Origin: Rhizaria sp. SCN 62-66
Lineage: Eukaryota > Rhizaria, unplaced
DNA length: 64,000 nt
Direction of reading: 5' to 3'
NCBI GenBank assembly: GCA_001724265.1
Contig: MEDY01000660.1
Span: 62,001 to 126,000 of the forward strand
Shown here: positions 24,801 through 35,115 of the stretch, piece after piece
Layout: each line of letters begins with the position of its first letter
Position numbering within the stretch: position 1 is the stretch's first letter
Notes under the pieces: generated by a model
The model's database searches: none
What the model saw: only the letters and a program-made list of their open reading frames with translations
What the model was told of the DNA's origin: nothing
Made by a program: the position numbers and the translations under genes

Positions 24801-26614
24801 CCCGCCGCCTGTTGACACCCCGTCGCCGTGGCCGCAGTCGACTGCGTGTGGCTTGCAGCCCCAAAGCCTGCGATCGCATTGCCAGTGGGCGTGGAACTCG
24901 TCGACGCAGCGCTGGCCGCCGCGACGAAGGCCTCAAACCGCGGCTGCCGCGCCCAGCGCCCGCTCGTGGCCCGCTGTAGCGCCGCGGCGGCCGCGGTCGT
25001 CGTCGCGGGTGCGCGGGGACGCGAGCGCGGCGGCCGCTGCTGCTGCTGCTGTTGCTGCTTGTGCTGGTGCTGGTGATGTCGGGAGAGGCGCGGGCGCGGG
25101 GCGCCGCCGCCGTGGGCCGTCAGAGTTGCTGCAGCATTCAGTGTGATGCTGCTCTCGTTACAGGTGTTGTTGTGGATATTGCTATTGAGTGCGACTGTGC
25201 GTGTGTGTGCGTTATACGTGCTGGCGCTGACTGCAGCCGCGGCGGAGACCGAGACGGGGGACGACTCAAGGCTGGTGTTGTTGCTGCTGTAGTTCGAGTG
25301 GTCGTTGCGGCTCGTGTGGCGGCTGCTGCCGTTGCTGTGGCCGCTGCTGCTGTTGTTGTACAGCAGCGTCGGCTGCGACCAGGTGCGGTGGTCGAGCCCG
25401 AGGCGCCGCACAGGCACGGACAGCGGCACAACCTCGGTCTCGGCCACAGGGTCTTGCTCAGCTGCAACTGTTACGGTTGCAGCCTCTAGCATTGCGGGAT
25501 CGAGCTCTGCGGCGCCTGCTGCGGACAGCGGATTAGGATCCGTTGTCACCTCTGTCTTGGCTACAGCTAGACCGGGAGCTTCCGCAGCCACTGGTGCAAT
25601 TGCCGCTGCGGTCTCTGGGTCGGGAACGGTGACACTCAGAACAGGCTGCCTGCAAGCTTCGACTGCAGCCCCAGTCACCGTCGTTGACTGCGGTCCGAGC
25701 AGCGTCGCCGCATTGGGGTCCACCGTGGTGCTGTACGCGGTCACGCCGTAAGACAACGCACTGTGCGCTCCGGTGCTGTTTGCAGTGGTGCTGTTTGCAA
25801 TGGCGCTGTTCGCAGTGGTGCTGTGCGGCGGCAGCGGGGGCACACCGGCGCCGGCGTTGATGGCGACAGTGTAGCTGCTACTGCTGTAGCTGCTGCTGTG
25901 GAAGTACACAGAGTGCCGTGAGCCCGATGACGGCAACGCTGACGCAGAGGCTGACCCAGCCACGCTCGCATTAGCGCGGGCGCCTGCGGCAGTCAGCATT
26001 GCGGGGGCCAGACTGACAGTCGAAGCCGGCTGCGCGGTTGTGACCGAGACAGCGTCAGCGGCAAAGTGCACCGCTCGACTAGCGTATGCAGCGCTCGCGG
26101 TGCTTGAAAGCGCAGCAACTGCGGCAGCGTTTGTGGTTGAGGGCGGCAGCGAGAGCGCGGGGATCTGTCGCAGCCCGCGTCCGCTGCTGCTGCTGCTGAT
26201 GTTGGCGCTGTTGCTGCTGATGTTGCTGTGGCGGCTGCCGCTGTAGCTGTGCGGAGACGGCGCGCGACTGGTCACTAGCGTGCGGTGGGCAGTCACAGTG
26301 CGCGGCTGTGGAACTGGGTGCAATGGCTTGACAGTGCGGTGCGAACCTGCACCTGCAGAAGCAGCAGCGGCGGCAGCGGTGACTGGAGGCAGTCCGGTCG
26401 AGTTGGCTGAGATCGAGTTGCTGCGGGAGTTGCGGCCCGCGGGACCATTGTTCTCTTTGTCGTCGTGGTCTACAGTGTCGGAAACGTCAGCATCACCGTG
26501 TGCAGCAAGAATGTCAGCCACATCGTCGTTTACACGTACGGAGAGGCGATTCCGGTGCACGAAGCCGTCGAGGGCGGAGTGCGACTGCACGGGTGGCGTG
26601 CTGCGGGCGTCCAT
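15824..26614 (-). CDS. Unrecognised 3596-residue low-complexity protein, intronless
   Basis: A single uninterrupted frame of 10.8 kb from ATG 26614 to TGA 15824..15826. I do not recognise the family. Most of it is disordered in character: Ser/Ala/His/Asn-rich with Ser-Arg repeats and His-Gly-rich runs. Less biased, probably helical blocks rich in Leu/Ala/Arg appear in the middle (about 22300..23600) and in the last 330 residues (about 15830..16800), including LQSLWQSLQ and YWPLMLAISRAV. These are the best places to look for a fold. Two KEN tripeptides occur, one near residue 50 and one around 17700; KEN is a known APC/C degron, but in a protein this size it may be chance. Many Ser-Pro sites suggest phosphorylation. 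The length of the open frame and coding-like composition support a real gene; function is unknown. Confidence 0.7.
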   Translation of the reverse strand: MDARSTPPVQSHSALDGFVHRNRLSVRVNDDVADILAAHGDADVSDTVDHDDKENNGPAGRNSRSNSISANSTGLPPVTAAAAAASAGAGSHRTVKPLHPVPQPRTVTAHRTLVTSRAPSPHSYSGSRHSNISSNSANISSSSSGRGLRQIPALSLPPSTTNAAAVAALSSTASAAYASRAVHFAADAVSVTTAQPASTVSLAPAMLTAAGARANASVAGSASASALPSSGSRHSVYFHSSSYSSSSYTVAINAGAGVPPLPPHSTTANSAIANSTTANSTGAHSALSYGVTAYSTTVDPNAATLLGPQSTTVTGAAVEACRQPVLSVTVPDPETAAAIAPVAAEAPGLAVAKTEVTTDPNPLSAAGAAELDPAMLEAATVTVAAEQDPVAETEVVPLSVPVRRLGLDHRTWSQPTLLYNNSSSGHSNGSSRHTSRNDHSNYSSNNTSLESSPVSVSAAAAVSASTYNAHTRTVALNSNIHNNTCNESSITLNAAATLTAHGGGAPRPRLSRHHQHQHKQQQQQQQRPPRSRPRAPATTTAAAAALQRATSGRWARQPRFEAFVAAASAASTSSTPTGNAIAGFGAASHTQSTAATATGCQQAAGAMLIGVLARHADVCSSSNSSSFTSGNSHGHIHGQGQTHADNSYYRDSCFTATQPPSKLQSRSPAPPMLLLHSRSQASTQHQTQKLTLVTGRGRSSSASTVATNVTTHATGSVKVRVSSGKLSADDATRAPPQVQSRPRSQSKLPCDQIAPATVRVTAADGAVRSRSRLRVCSTRSSSNNSSSRSSNISGSRSPSPVQDSHQHSRSRSRSRSRYQSSANASASAHIGARASATASVVSVCAASVSVRSAAAGRAPFMSPPSTASVPSVAERIECTEHDQHNSVQQREQVAHANNMLSPPSCSNSNSSMRMRMRSQSHAESVAQSRTRLLGSAAEGRTTTGFAVQTDGYSDHHSVCAIRAATQHNAVNQKAQPIAGDAADVYRTDVDDTAVFVSASVPVTPGSMLAHCLVWSLRHIERLQTLWLPAADAHGHSPDSHSAASSAWTASAAAVRLAELAGVAARARGIPGFVATVAAIATNNSNSSNNNSTAGNSTAAISRSELQDCQGDAATILLPRLVALLLPQEREALQSLCAAPELRDALVLAAPACLETNRSRSHSHAVSDGSVPEAVAAPETAEPCFVSGCGGPAPSRSAAAALVLAALLLCGAAPPCAAAAAAAVQTLAPLLLLSQHAHAHAHSPPVATTVSSSLSGAESAGNGYVPGLAAAAAPLTDAVATTRASANAASSNSEGKGAPVLCGDGMRANAALHRLLPRATLLQLTALLAAATHIRLAKLPTPDPQHQHLQHAPPLDLQAQERPAAARLVAWLGRHPGALEPAAARALLRARRAKQDCAGAVAATASTADGTESTAETSAAAGDAGRDACDGCVCGAWGIGSEHRNCPRSQERAAVPTSLSRSQSVSQSVSQSVSQAQPQSLGAGPLVRLQPLSLESRFRLLLAGVVAANSCTRAYHDNGSQTRIGTDSTRLLASVSNRSDETDTSTAVEAVDNSVADAFTASVGTGVAADAVRNCANDDGDDELDSLPAPQPSVTVSPSTTAVVAITTASDVDLRPCADRTTGADDSGACLARQHCYVPSDNITATHHFIGSAESDCNDASDENNENEPPAAPPCALPASDPFAAFYASSLAPSLALHTPLPGDKLDRERGRGREQSSAGDRENDANELPHKAHNAPNASAEHSAHNDTALAPERTALRGLTSSPEHGVAHSHSGAWGRLQWSLGDGHAGTDYTNDDCDGDTQDDSGANTNTDEYSGCGGSRYSFTRSHSHTRDSAVGGGDTAQRRERSRVLTQLASAMPSHLHSHSKLSANLPTHMTRPGFILSPEQNGFDASGTFSAITAITAITDATVASSLSGFSAAAAAASQAQLAPQSLLPVFPDVFSPTAATASFASAVSPNAPTATGRDAGAQKSLQHQHQQLLLSPRTPLLRSLVGSFAARLATNKTNNVGNVNTTSNAQTGTLNSNADGIGRVSLSKNTHANVDGAVDWAMLSAEERRARAPAHSADGSSIGLQHQHQQQQQPPRPGVFARERDGDSPLPFASAAAESAASDSLALAHPVVGTSGDWPVDRDARTGTYAGAAVVAVSDATAEQEARAATASSAAPTVNTAVAVQAASRVGVKNTTRVPSLKCDPAAEATLTALTVDEEVAGVETPGPARARRQPSAAASIAVAALGVGVWSHSQNYNHDHSHGLSHSQNYSHNHNCRLSDCGCDCSGATNAANSRGYGHIGSDASSERACDGPCDCERHGDSERDCEQLSRTRQCSARRCRVTACTDSPLAALAALSLGPRDDTYHNLSHSHRNKAHNRYDDDDDGDDYNHYAHHSALPLRVAYNRNVSQHSSHSQNHRHHGGAHHSGHGHHGGHSHHSSQHGAHSTAARGHSASTHGHHESRQLQQSHPQQDHSDHGHSHSQQQPQQQPLSQLQQRVQQLQYSASGRPASISSLSPRFRSPFQAASGVAAPAAFSAATRSATRSSATAAAAAVVSSMATEDAAAAAMAATAATVAERGRQRWRVWPDLGSSGHSARTDSYDGDVDKDNCATGVERMMALCSSSFDALNLGEAQGNDNEADCKRHTVSKPSHHRPRADAIDSGEISMDATAGTHVPLLSRSCDNMNSVGISSSSSGCNSPDAAFDAHEIARVESMEASSVCILVAAAPAPCVVLPNTGTAVHAGVNKGISHHGDNNSLKRDSSYVSSSTSSASAAAGTGASSHTLLPPFLAYSLSRSLSQPLSQDPSQGPAVSVSVSGSQAAAPSVVLSSLHGESQAGSHALASSVSTPHAGQAQVADAGGDGVAEQTAATTAETHDNSQHEQPCPMLVPSSSLVAALSGRSPRLRPQHRSPPCTATQRSPCLSPSPAFSPSFAQSPGTASSGDYCTVELVHLRTRGNNQRLLHSRTDNDEDDVRSNNDSDKENDSGGEIDAATGSPLDSESYHQSQWRWQPQQQWQQLGREYDLDSERGLLSGRDVQSTESPAVSAAVTPRSASSAARAGATPRPLALLPVLAESECEPNSRTAVKTVHTQADTATAASSAAAPASGVAVKHLAIAVENVCAEAVSPVYAQSPRHVQSPSSATGPALRLPPHLFVSVSPRLAPLPTTTPTAARGPLPPRSARSLAPASTTTTASAGAAVRAEALSPHSALSPQSVLSSGSALTPRLPMSPLSLHRAASPSGFVWPGTRRNSSTTRPTLATAQNCTMSPRNADIGTSVGANSELQCVAALPRTEAETAVDDVLASLQSLWQSLQRNAGDAANAAGLARQLALDELATATDGAARACAAPGHWAALAAVLPGGAWGLFAAARLWARARELLRPGEPAARVLPRGANETRDALTRSLLLLAAHLPSAVHSDSNAAATPRSPRAAASTPRRSASPLHASSCAGNENTLVVLATMLAMPQPRVRRVPEYWPLMLAISRAVASSPQLRQAGSSVRRDRALRYALQQDARDRAAVYNALGACNCTLCCVVVLGGFGRRSAVAPAVAVELGDDEMDALADAAGVKNMTALAAVLVRIANHDGAADTLKELLLRLRLDAYEANTV

Positions 26615-26937
26615 AATGAGCTTGTCAACAAAATGTGCGCCCTAACGCAAGAAACGAAATTAAATTTCGGGAAGTGTAAGATTTGGCAATTAGAGATTTA
26701 TCGATACTTTTTCGAAATACCGAATGAAATTCGTTGTATACACTCCTTTAGTTGATCTCAGTGTTAGTTTGCAACTTGAAAAATAATTCACGCCCACCGC
26801 AACTTAAACTTGTGGTCGATTCAAACATGAATCACATATGCAAGCTTAGATAGGTCAATTAAAGTTGTGTATATGTCTCTACAAATAAAGAGTGAGAAAA
26901 TTAGGTATCGTCAAGTATTAAAGTATCTCAGTGTTGT
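26615..26937. promoter_or_regulatory. AT-rich tandem spacer (323 bp)
   Basis: Upstream of the giant gene and downstream of the DHX29-like gene, both on the minus strand. It must contain the promoter of the former and 3' UTR of the latter. No specific motif is recognised. Confidence 0.35.
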
Positions 26938-29900
26938 TTAGGTCAGGAAGTCGTCGAAACTCATCGCCGCGGGCGCCGGCTTCTTCGGGCCTCCATTGAC
27001 ACCAGGCTTCTTCCGACCACCGATGCTGTTGCTCTCTGCAACCGGGGCAACCTCAGAGGCAGCAAAAGCAGCAGGGACAACGGGCGCGGGCGCAGACCCA
27101 CTCGGCTTGCCCTCAAACGCCTGTTGCTGCTGAAGCTGTTGCGCTCCGCGACCACCACGGCCGCCGCTGCCACCACCGCGCCCGCTGCCGCCGCGGCCTG
27201 CGCCACTAGCGTTGCCATTGCGCGCAGACTCTGCCTCACTTGCAGCCGAGAAGTTATATTGGTCAGTCGTTGGCGCAGCCGTAGTCGGCGTAGTCACATA
27301 AACCTTCTTTGGGCCGCCACCGCCTTGTGCAGGTTCTTGCTGTTGTCCCCGATTGTTCGTGGCAAAGCCTTTGCTGCTGCGATTGTTATTATTGCTGTTG
27401 TTGCCGGTATTGTCGCTATTGTTGTTGTTGCTCTTGTTGTTGCTGCTGCTGTTGTTGTTGTTGCTGTTGTTAAATTTGTTCCCAGCACCACGACGGTTCG
27501 CGTTTACAGTTGCCGTCGACGTCGCTGTGACTGCCGTTGGCGATGTCACGGTGTTGTCGTACGCGTCCAAGTCCTCGTCATACATGCCGTACACGCCGTC
27601 CTCAGCCGCAAACATCGGCGCTGCATCATCGGGCTCCAGTCCGCCAAACTCAATCTCACCAGCGGCAGCGGGCACCGACAGCAGCAGCGACAGTGCAGCG
27701 TCATCAACGCCACGGCCCTTCGCTGCAGCTGCAGTTAAACCCGCGTCTGCGTTGGGACCTACATTCGCGCTCGAGCCAGAAACGATATCTAGCGTCTTCG
27801 CTTGCGCTTGTGCTTGTGCTTGCATGCGTGCAGCAACAGCTTTGGCCCGCTCCTCGCGCGTCTTCGCGTCGGCGGCCCGCATGCGCTCCTGTTCGGCCCG
27901 CTGCGCGCGCAGCCTCGCGGCGCCCTCCTCGGTTTCGGCCTCAAACAACGCCGCAGTAACCGCGACGGCCTTCTCTGACACGGCCGCCAGGTCCAGCTCG
28001 GGCTGCTCGATTTTCTGACGCAGCAGCCTGTGCAGCAGCGCGCGGAGGTTTTTGAATAGCACGGCCACGCGCGGCCGCGTGCGCAGGTCGGCCCAGCGGT
28101 CCACGGTGGCCAGACCGGCGGCGTGCGCAACCTCGACCGTGTTGCCAAAGAGCAGCAGCGCGTACGGCGAGCATGGCGACAGGTCGCGAAGGTACGTCTT
28201 GCCCGTCTTCATCTTCTGCTGGAACACGAAGTAGCTCCCCGGCAGGTTGAGCTGGCCGAAGACCGCCGACGTCGGGTGCAGCGCCAGCTCGCCGTCGCGC
28301 TGCGTCATGAAGCGCAGCACGCTCGCCGCAGTCGCGGGCTCGAAGATCTTCTGCGCGCCCGACGTCACGGGCGCCGTCAGAGCAGCGTTAACTTCGTCGG
28401 CAACAGCCTTAGCAGCTGCGGCGGCTGCGGCGGTGGCAGTTGCGGCGTCAAGAGTGCCACTGTTGGTCGATGCCGCTGCGTTGCTGTTGTTAAAGAGGTT
28501 GTTGCTATTGGCGCGGGGCGCGAGAAGCTTCGCGAGACGCGGGTCCTGCTTGAGTGCGCCGAGCCCTTCAACACGCACAAGGTTGGGATACAGCCCAGCG
28601 ACGATGACGGCCTGCACGAGCGAGTAGTTGTCGCTGTTAGCGTTGAGCGTCGCGCCCGTAGCCTCGCGCACGCCGTCGCTGCCGGCGCCGCCGCGCGCCG
28701 CCGCGCGGGCGACGCTGCGCGCGGTCACGCCCGGCGGCGCGAACTTGATCGACGACAGCAGCTCCGCGAACTGGCGCTTCATGTCGCGCATCGTCTGCAG
28801 CGTGGGCACCGAGAGGAAGTATTTGGTCTTGTAGATGCCCTCGTCGCCGCGCGCGCGCGCCCGCAGCCAGCCCTCGTAGGCGTGCAGCAGCGTGAGGTGG
28901 TCGGACGCCTCGTGCGTGAACCGCCGGCGCGCGTCGTCCGCGGCGTCGCGCCTGTCAAGGGGGGCGTAGAACGGGCTGCGCAGCGACATGCCCGCGGCGA
29001 CCGTAAGCACAGGGTCAAGACAGCGGAAGATCGCGCCGTAGAGCATCATCTTGCCAAGGCGCACGTCGACAGGCAGCGACGCCAGGTGGTAGCCCAGCGG
29101 CGTGAGCGTCTCGTGCCCACGGTCCTGTTCCAGCGCGCGGATCGACTTGAGGCCGAGCAGCGTGTGGCGCAGCGCGGACCGCGCGGGCGGCTCGAGGGCC
29201 TTGGACAGGAACTGCTCGACGTTGGCGTGGCCGAGGATCTTGACATGCAGACACAGCGCCTCGAGCGGGGCGCGGAGCATCTCGGGCAGCTGCTGCGGGG
29301 GAAACTCGCGCTCGTAGCGGGCCTTGGTGAAGAGGTGGTAGCAGAGACCGGGGCGCACGCGGCCGGCACGGCCGGCGCGCTGCTTCGCGTTGGCCTGGGT
29401 CACCCTGTGATAGCGCAAACACAATGTCAAGAGAAAGTATGTGACTGGCGATGTGAGAATAACATCAAATGAAATTGACAAGCGGAACAACAAAAATGAT
29501 ATCAAAAGCGCAAAAAGCGTAAATATATGAAAACTAGTTGTTCTTAAAACGTACCATGTAGTGACGAGTGAGGACATCGCCGACCTCGGGTCATAGCGCA
29601 TCTCCTTCATCTTGCCTGCGTCAATCACCACTGTGATGTCGTCGATCGTCAGCGACGTCTCGGCCACGTTGGTCGAGACGACAACCTTGACCGTGCCGCG
29701 GGGCGCCTTGACGAAGCACTTGTGTTGGTCCTCCGAAGAGAGTGCGGAATGAAGCGGGATCATGAGCAGCGTGCCCTGTTTGCCCAGCAGCCTGTCCTGC
29801 TGCATGTACTTCATGCAGTCCATGATCTCGGCCAGTCCGGGCACAAATACCAGCACGGCGCCGTCGTCGCCCTGCAGCCCGTTGCGCACAACGTGAGCGA

Positions 29901-32900
29901 CCAGCGCGGCGATGCACTCGAAGTTGACCTTCTCCTCGTCCATCGCGGCGATGGTGCGCATCGTCTTAGGGCGGAACGTGCGGCCGCTTTCGCTCAGCGC
30001 GCCCGCGGCGGCCGCAGCGTCGAGCTCGGCCTGGTCCTCGGCCACCTCGCGCATCTCCGCCGCCGCCACGCGCCCGTACCGCCCGCCGAGCGACTGTGCA
30101 AGCGGGTTATTCCGGCCCGCGACCGCGCCGTCGGCGCTGCCGTGGGTCTCGGGCGCGTACTGCGGGGGCCGGCGCGCGCCGCCGCGGCGGAGAAAAGGGG
30201 AGCCGTCGGAGATCTCGTAGTTGCAGTCCTCGATGGCGTCCTCGAGGTAAAAGCGCTGGACGGGGAAAGTGCGGCCGGGGACGTCAATGACACCGCAAAT
30301 CTAAGCAAGACGGAAACAGAATATGCAAGAAATTATTCGTAAAACATGAGTTTAATGTGGATAAAAGAGTGAATACAATACGCTCTTTTCGAAATTTGTA
30401 ATGTGAACAACGCGTACCTCAGGTCCGCCGAAATACCTCACGAAAAGCTCCGCATCGATGGTGGCAGACATGAGTACAAGCTTGACATCAGCCCTGCGCT
30501 TGAGCAAGTCCCTGAGCAGGATGAGCAGAAAGTCCGAGTCAATCGACCGCTCGTGCACCTCATCAATCACAACGTGCGACACGCCCTCGAGCAGCGGGTC
30601 TCCCTCAAGCTGCCGGATGAGGATGCCGTGGGTGCAGAATAGCAGCTTGGTCTGCGCGCTGCGCTTCGCCTCGAGCCGGATCTGGTACCCGACCTCGCTG
30701 CCCACGGTTACCGCGCGCTCGGCCGCCACGCGTTCCGCCACAGCGGTCGCGGCCAGACGCCGGGGCTGTGTGCAGACGACATTGGCAAGCCCGCCGCGAC
30801 CGCTCTCGAGCAGCGCATCTAACAAGAACTGCGGCACTTGCGTGCTCTTGCCGCAGCCAGTCGCGCCTGCCACGACGACAACGCGGTGGTTCGCCACCAG
30901 CGCGTCGATCTCGCCGCGCATCGCCATCGACGGTAACGGCGCGCGCGCCTTGAGCATCTTTTGGTACGCTGGCGTCGCCTGCCGCTTGCGGTGCTGCTCC
31001 AGCGCCTTCGCGCCCGCGGCTTTGACAGCGGGGTCCGCGAGCTGGGCCTCGTAGCGCGCCGCTGAAGCCGCATAGGACGCCGCGTCGGCCGCAGCCTGTT
31101 CCTCGGGGCTGAGCACCTTAGCGCGCGCCAGCACCGCTGCGCTGCTGCTAGACGCAGCACTGTTGGGGTCGACGTCGGCGGGCACTGCGCCGTCCCACAG
31201 CGCGGCATCGAACGGATCGCCGGAGGCGTCCTTAGAGTCGCCATCCAGCGCGTCCTCGTCGTCCTGGCCGTCGCTCTGGACGTCAGCGCCATCGTCGCCG
31301 TCCTGGACATCGCCGTGTGCGCGCGCCTCGGCCCTCTCAGCCGCGCGCGCGGCGGTCTCGCGCTCCGTGTGCAGCGCCAGCGCAGCCGTCGCCGCTGGCG
31401 TCAGCGACAGGAACACGCGCATCAGCTCCGCGTTCTCCGTCCGGATGCGTGCGACGGCGGCGCGGTGGTGCGACTGCGCGCGGGCAAACTCCTCGGCGGC
31501 CTTGGCGGCGGCGGCCGCAGCGGCTGCGGCCGCAGTGGTGCTCTCAACGTGCGGGTCGCGGCCGATGGGGACTGCGGCGGAAGAGCTGCCGGTCGTCGAC
31601 TTAAAGATGGCTGCGTAGTCATCCTCTTCTTTGTCGCCAACGTCCCCGTCGTCGTTACTGTCGTCGTCGTCGCTTTGCTCAGGAACATCAGAAGAAACTG
31701 ATTTCTTGCTCTTCTTGTCCTTTTTCTCTTTCTTGTCCTTTTTGTCTTTCTTATCCTTCTTATCCTTCTTGTCAACAGCGGCGGCGGCAGCGATTAAGTC
31801 ATGCGGCCGCGGCGGCGCCGGCTCCCGCTGCCACATGGCCTCTGCCCTAAGCAGCGCCGCACGCAGCTCCAGCTCCTTCCCAGCGTCCCCCAGCGCGCCC
31901 GCGAGCCTTGCGTTCTCGATGGTGTCGTTGAGCGCGAGCAGCCGCGTCACGCGCGCGCGCTGCTCGCGCAGCTCGCGCTCCTCCTCACCGTCAGCGCCCC
32001 ACGCCTCGCCGGCCCCGCCCGCGGCCGCTGCGCCCAGCGCGCCGCCGCCGGCGCTCTCGCGCGCAAGCTTGGCCTTGACGGCCGCGCGGGCCGCCGCCTC
32101 GACCGTAGCCTCGGCCTTTTCCTTGGCCTTGGCCTTGGCCGCGGCGGCGTCCTCGGCGCGCTTTTTGGCCTCCTGCGCGGCCGTGGGCGGCGCCGCGACG
32201 GGTCCCGCGCCGCCGCCAACGCGGAAAGCGTCCTCGACGCGGCCTAGAGCGGCGTCGGCATTCAGCGGGGCGCGCACGGCGGCGGCGGCCGCGGCGGAGC
32301 GCAGCGCCTCCGAGAGCTCGAACACAGCGCCGGCGCCCGCGGAGGCCAGCGGGGTGGTCGCGGTCCAGAGCAGGCGCGTGAGCTCGTACTTAGCCGTCGC
32401 GGAGAGGTACTTAGACTTAACCAGCACTACGGGGCGCGAGTGCGGGTAGTCACAGCGCAGCAACAGCGGGCGCTCAGTCGCCGTATCACCTGTGCCTGAT
32501 GCCGTCGTGTCGGCTGCGCTCTGTGGCACACGCGGGGGCGGGAGCGCTGCCTCGGGCTCGGCCTCCGCGGCGGCCTCAGCCTCAGCAATCGCGTCCTCCG
32601 TGGTGTCCAGTGCGGCCCGCGCGGCGACGCCCGTGGCGGAGCCCTTGCGGTACCCGTGAGCCTCGCGTCCCCAGACCTCCATAGTAACACCCCGGGGGTC
32701 GTCCTCGCCCCGGGCCGCGGCGCGCGCGGCAGCCTCGCCCCAGTTGTCGCGGTTGTCATCCTTGTCTTTGTCGGTCTTAGCCACGTACAGAGCCTTGAGG
32801 TCCAGCTTGTCGCTGCCGCGCACCGGCTTCATGGCCGGCGCCTTCGGCTTACTACTGCTTGAGCTCGGTTTGCTGTCTGTGTCTGTGTTGGTGGACTTGT

Positions 32901-34659
32901 TCGTTTTGAATGCGTCGGGCATCGCGATCTTGAGCTCGTGCAGCCCGAACGCCACGACGGTGGCGCCCCACTCGTTCTTGCCCACCGTGCCGGGAAACGT
33001 CGACGCCAGCACAATATCCTCGTCGGCCACGGTCTCCGCCCAGTCGGGTGCCCAGAGGCCCTTGGACTTGGACTTCGCCGACTTCGACGTCGCCCTCGTG
33101 CCAGAGGCAGCGTCTTTACTACCCCCGTCGCTGCTGCTGCTACACGTGCTCTCTGTGAGCTCCTGTGCGTACTGATACGTCGGCAGCAGCCGCGGCCGCT
33201 GCCCCTTGACCGCCGCGCCGCCCAACGCAGCCTCGCGAGCCGCGGCCTCGGCCTCACTGCCGTTGCTGCTTCCACTGTTATTGTTGATCGCAAACCAGTG
33301 GTAAAGCGTGTGCAGCGCGGGGAACACGTCCCAGCCGCTGGCCTGCAGCGCCTCAGCGACCTCGCGCCGCGGGAACCCCGCCTGCGCGAGCGAATCCACG
33401 AGCGCCATCCGCCGTAGAGCGCCGGACTGGCCGCTGCCACCGAGCGCCGCGGCCTCGCTGCTATCAGCCAGACCGCCATCGGCTTTGTCGTCAGCAAGGT
33501 TAAAGCTGAGCATCTCGAGCCCGCCCTGTTTGGAGCCCATAAACCGCTCCGGCAGCGCGGCCTCAGGCACGTGCAGACATAACCAGTCCAGGCACTGCGT
33601 CACGCGTGCCGCGGCGAAGCCCTCGAGCGCGCCCGCGTCGCCCAGCGCGCCCGCGGCGGCGCGCAGCTCCTGAAGGAACTGGCGGTGCGCGGCGACCAAT
33701 GCGGCGGGCGAGGGCGGCGCCGCGGCGGCCAGGGCGGCGGCGACGTGCGCGGGGCGAAAGCCGAGGCGTGAGAGCCCGGCCGACACGCGCGCCGTGATCT
33801 CGGCCTGCCAGCGCTCGGCCGCGGCCACGCGCGCGGGCGGAATGCCGGCAAGGTCCGCCGTCGGCGCAGGGGCGGCGCTACTCGCGCTAAGGTTAGCGCT
33901 AGTCGTTGGAGTGCTCGGCTTGTTATCGTTGCCGTCATCATTGTCGCTGTTGGCGTTGTCATTGTCATTGTCAGAGTCGGAGTCGGAGTCGCCGAAAAGC
34001 GGTTTGGCCTCTGTCGTCTGCCCCGTGGTCAGCGCCTGCTGCTCCGCGAGGCGGGACTCCTCCGCGCTAGCAATCACCTCGAGCACGAGCTGCTCGCTGG
34101 CGGCAGACATAAACACGGCCTCGGCCGCGCTCAGCCGGGCCGCGGCGGCGGCGGCGGCGGCCTGCCGGGCCTCGTACGCCGCCGCGGAGCCGGGGATGGC
34201 CGCCAAAGAGCCCCTTAACTGCTGCTGGGGGCGCCTGCTGTTGTTGTTGTTGTTGCTGTTGCTGCCGGTTGCGGTGAGGGCGGGCATGGCGTTAGTGAAA
34301 GGGTCGTTCTCGTCCTCGCCCCAGTACACGCGCTGGCGCGACGACACAACGGGGGCCTGCTGCATCCGCTGCTGCTGCACAAGTCTGTGGAGAAGTGCGG
34401 CAGAGCGCAGCAAGGGCGCAGGGGCACGCAGCAGAGAGGAGAGAGGATGCGCAGTGGTGGCGTTGATGGGCGATATGGGAAGTGACAGGGACAGATAAAG
34501 AAAAGAAAAGTAGGGACAGTGAGTCGTGGACAGGGAGTTAAGTCGGACGCTTGAAAATACAGAGATATAAATGTGTGCTATAAGATATGGCACGTACTTT
34601 TTCTCCTCTTTGAGTTTGCGTGCAGCCTCGCCGCCGCCTTTATTGAAGCGGGGAGGCAT
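26938..34659 (-). CDS. DHX29: DHX29-like DEVH-box RNA helicase
   Basis: Four exons: 34598..34659, 30418..34384, 29555..30300 and 26938..29404 (stop TAA), giving 2413 residues. Donors are GTACGT, GTACGC and GTACGT. The N-terminal half has a UBA-like helical segment (about residues 340-390) and a LDWLCLHVPE segment typical of DHX29/DHX57 relatives. The helicase core has Walker A GATGCGKST (about 1190), motif II DEVH, motif III SAT, then VSTNVAETSLTIDD and QRAGRAGRVRPG. HA2 and OB-fold regions follow, with LLFGN and VAVLFKNLR. DHX29 proteins bind the 40S ribosome and help initiation on structured 5' UTRs; the DEVH box and C-terminal order favour DHX29 over DHX57. Unlike typical members it has Ala/Glu-rich inserts, a KDKK run and an Asn/Ser then Gly-Arg-rich (RGG-like) C-terminus. 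Intron 1 (213 nt) is open in frame. Confidence 0.85.
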
Positions 34660-35115
34660 CTGTGTGGTGAGGTCTGTGACAGGACGATGTTGGAAAAGAT
34701 AGTTAGAAAGATGAAAATAGGTTTTCATATGCCACCTAATTAATGGTATAGAGAAAATTACGTCATAAATTTAGAATCAAAGTCTTGTGTTAACAGACGG
34801 ATACTTCGTGGCACATGATACACTTAAAGTTTACGAGTCACGCACCTGCCCTCTCGCCGCAGAACCCCACCGTCCGACATTGAGTTGAAATTTCATCAAT
34901 ACCGACACATATAAACACTCCGTTACGCATATAACTTACTAAACTAATGTATCTCACTAATTTATCCCAGAATCTTGTTGTATAATTGATCTCACTTGAA
35001 CAAACAACTCTCTACGCCTAAATTCTCACAACCTCCCATTCTCCACGTGCTTTCCATCCCGTATCCCCGCCCGTCGCTCGCGTCCCCCTGCCCTTGCTCT
35101 ACGCAGCGCGTTCGC
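34660..35115. promoter_or_regulatory. Shared divergent promoter region, DHX29-like / JmjC gene
   Basis: 456 bp of AT-rich DNA between divergent starts, becoming pyrimidine-rich just before the JmjC start. An in-frame ATG at 34996 could extend the JmjC protein by 40 residues, but the extension is Pro/Ser-rich and looks like 5' UTR. Confidence 0.4.

Noticed and set aside
34996-35115. Upstream in-frame ATG of the JmjC gene
   Set aside because: The 40-residue extension is Pro/Ser-rich and looks like leader sequence; the ATG at 35116 begins the typical coding composition.
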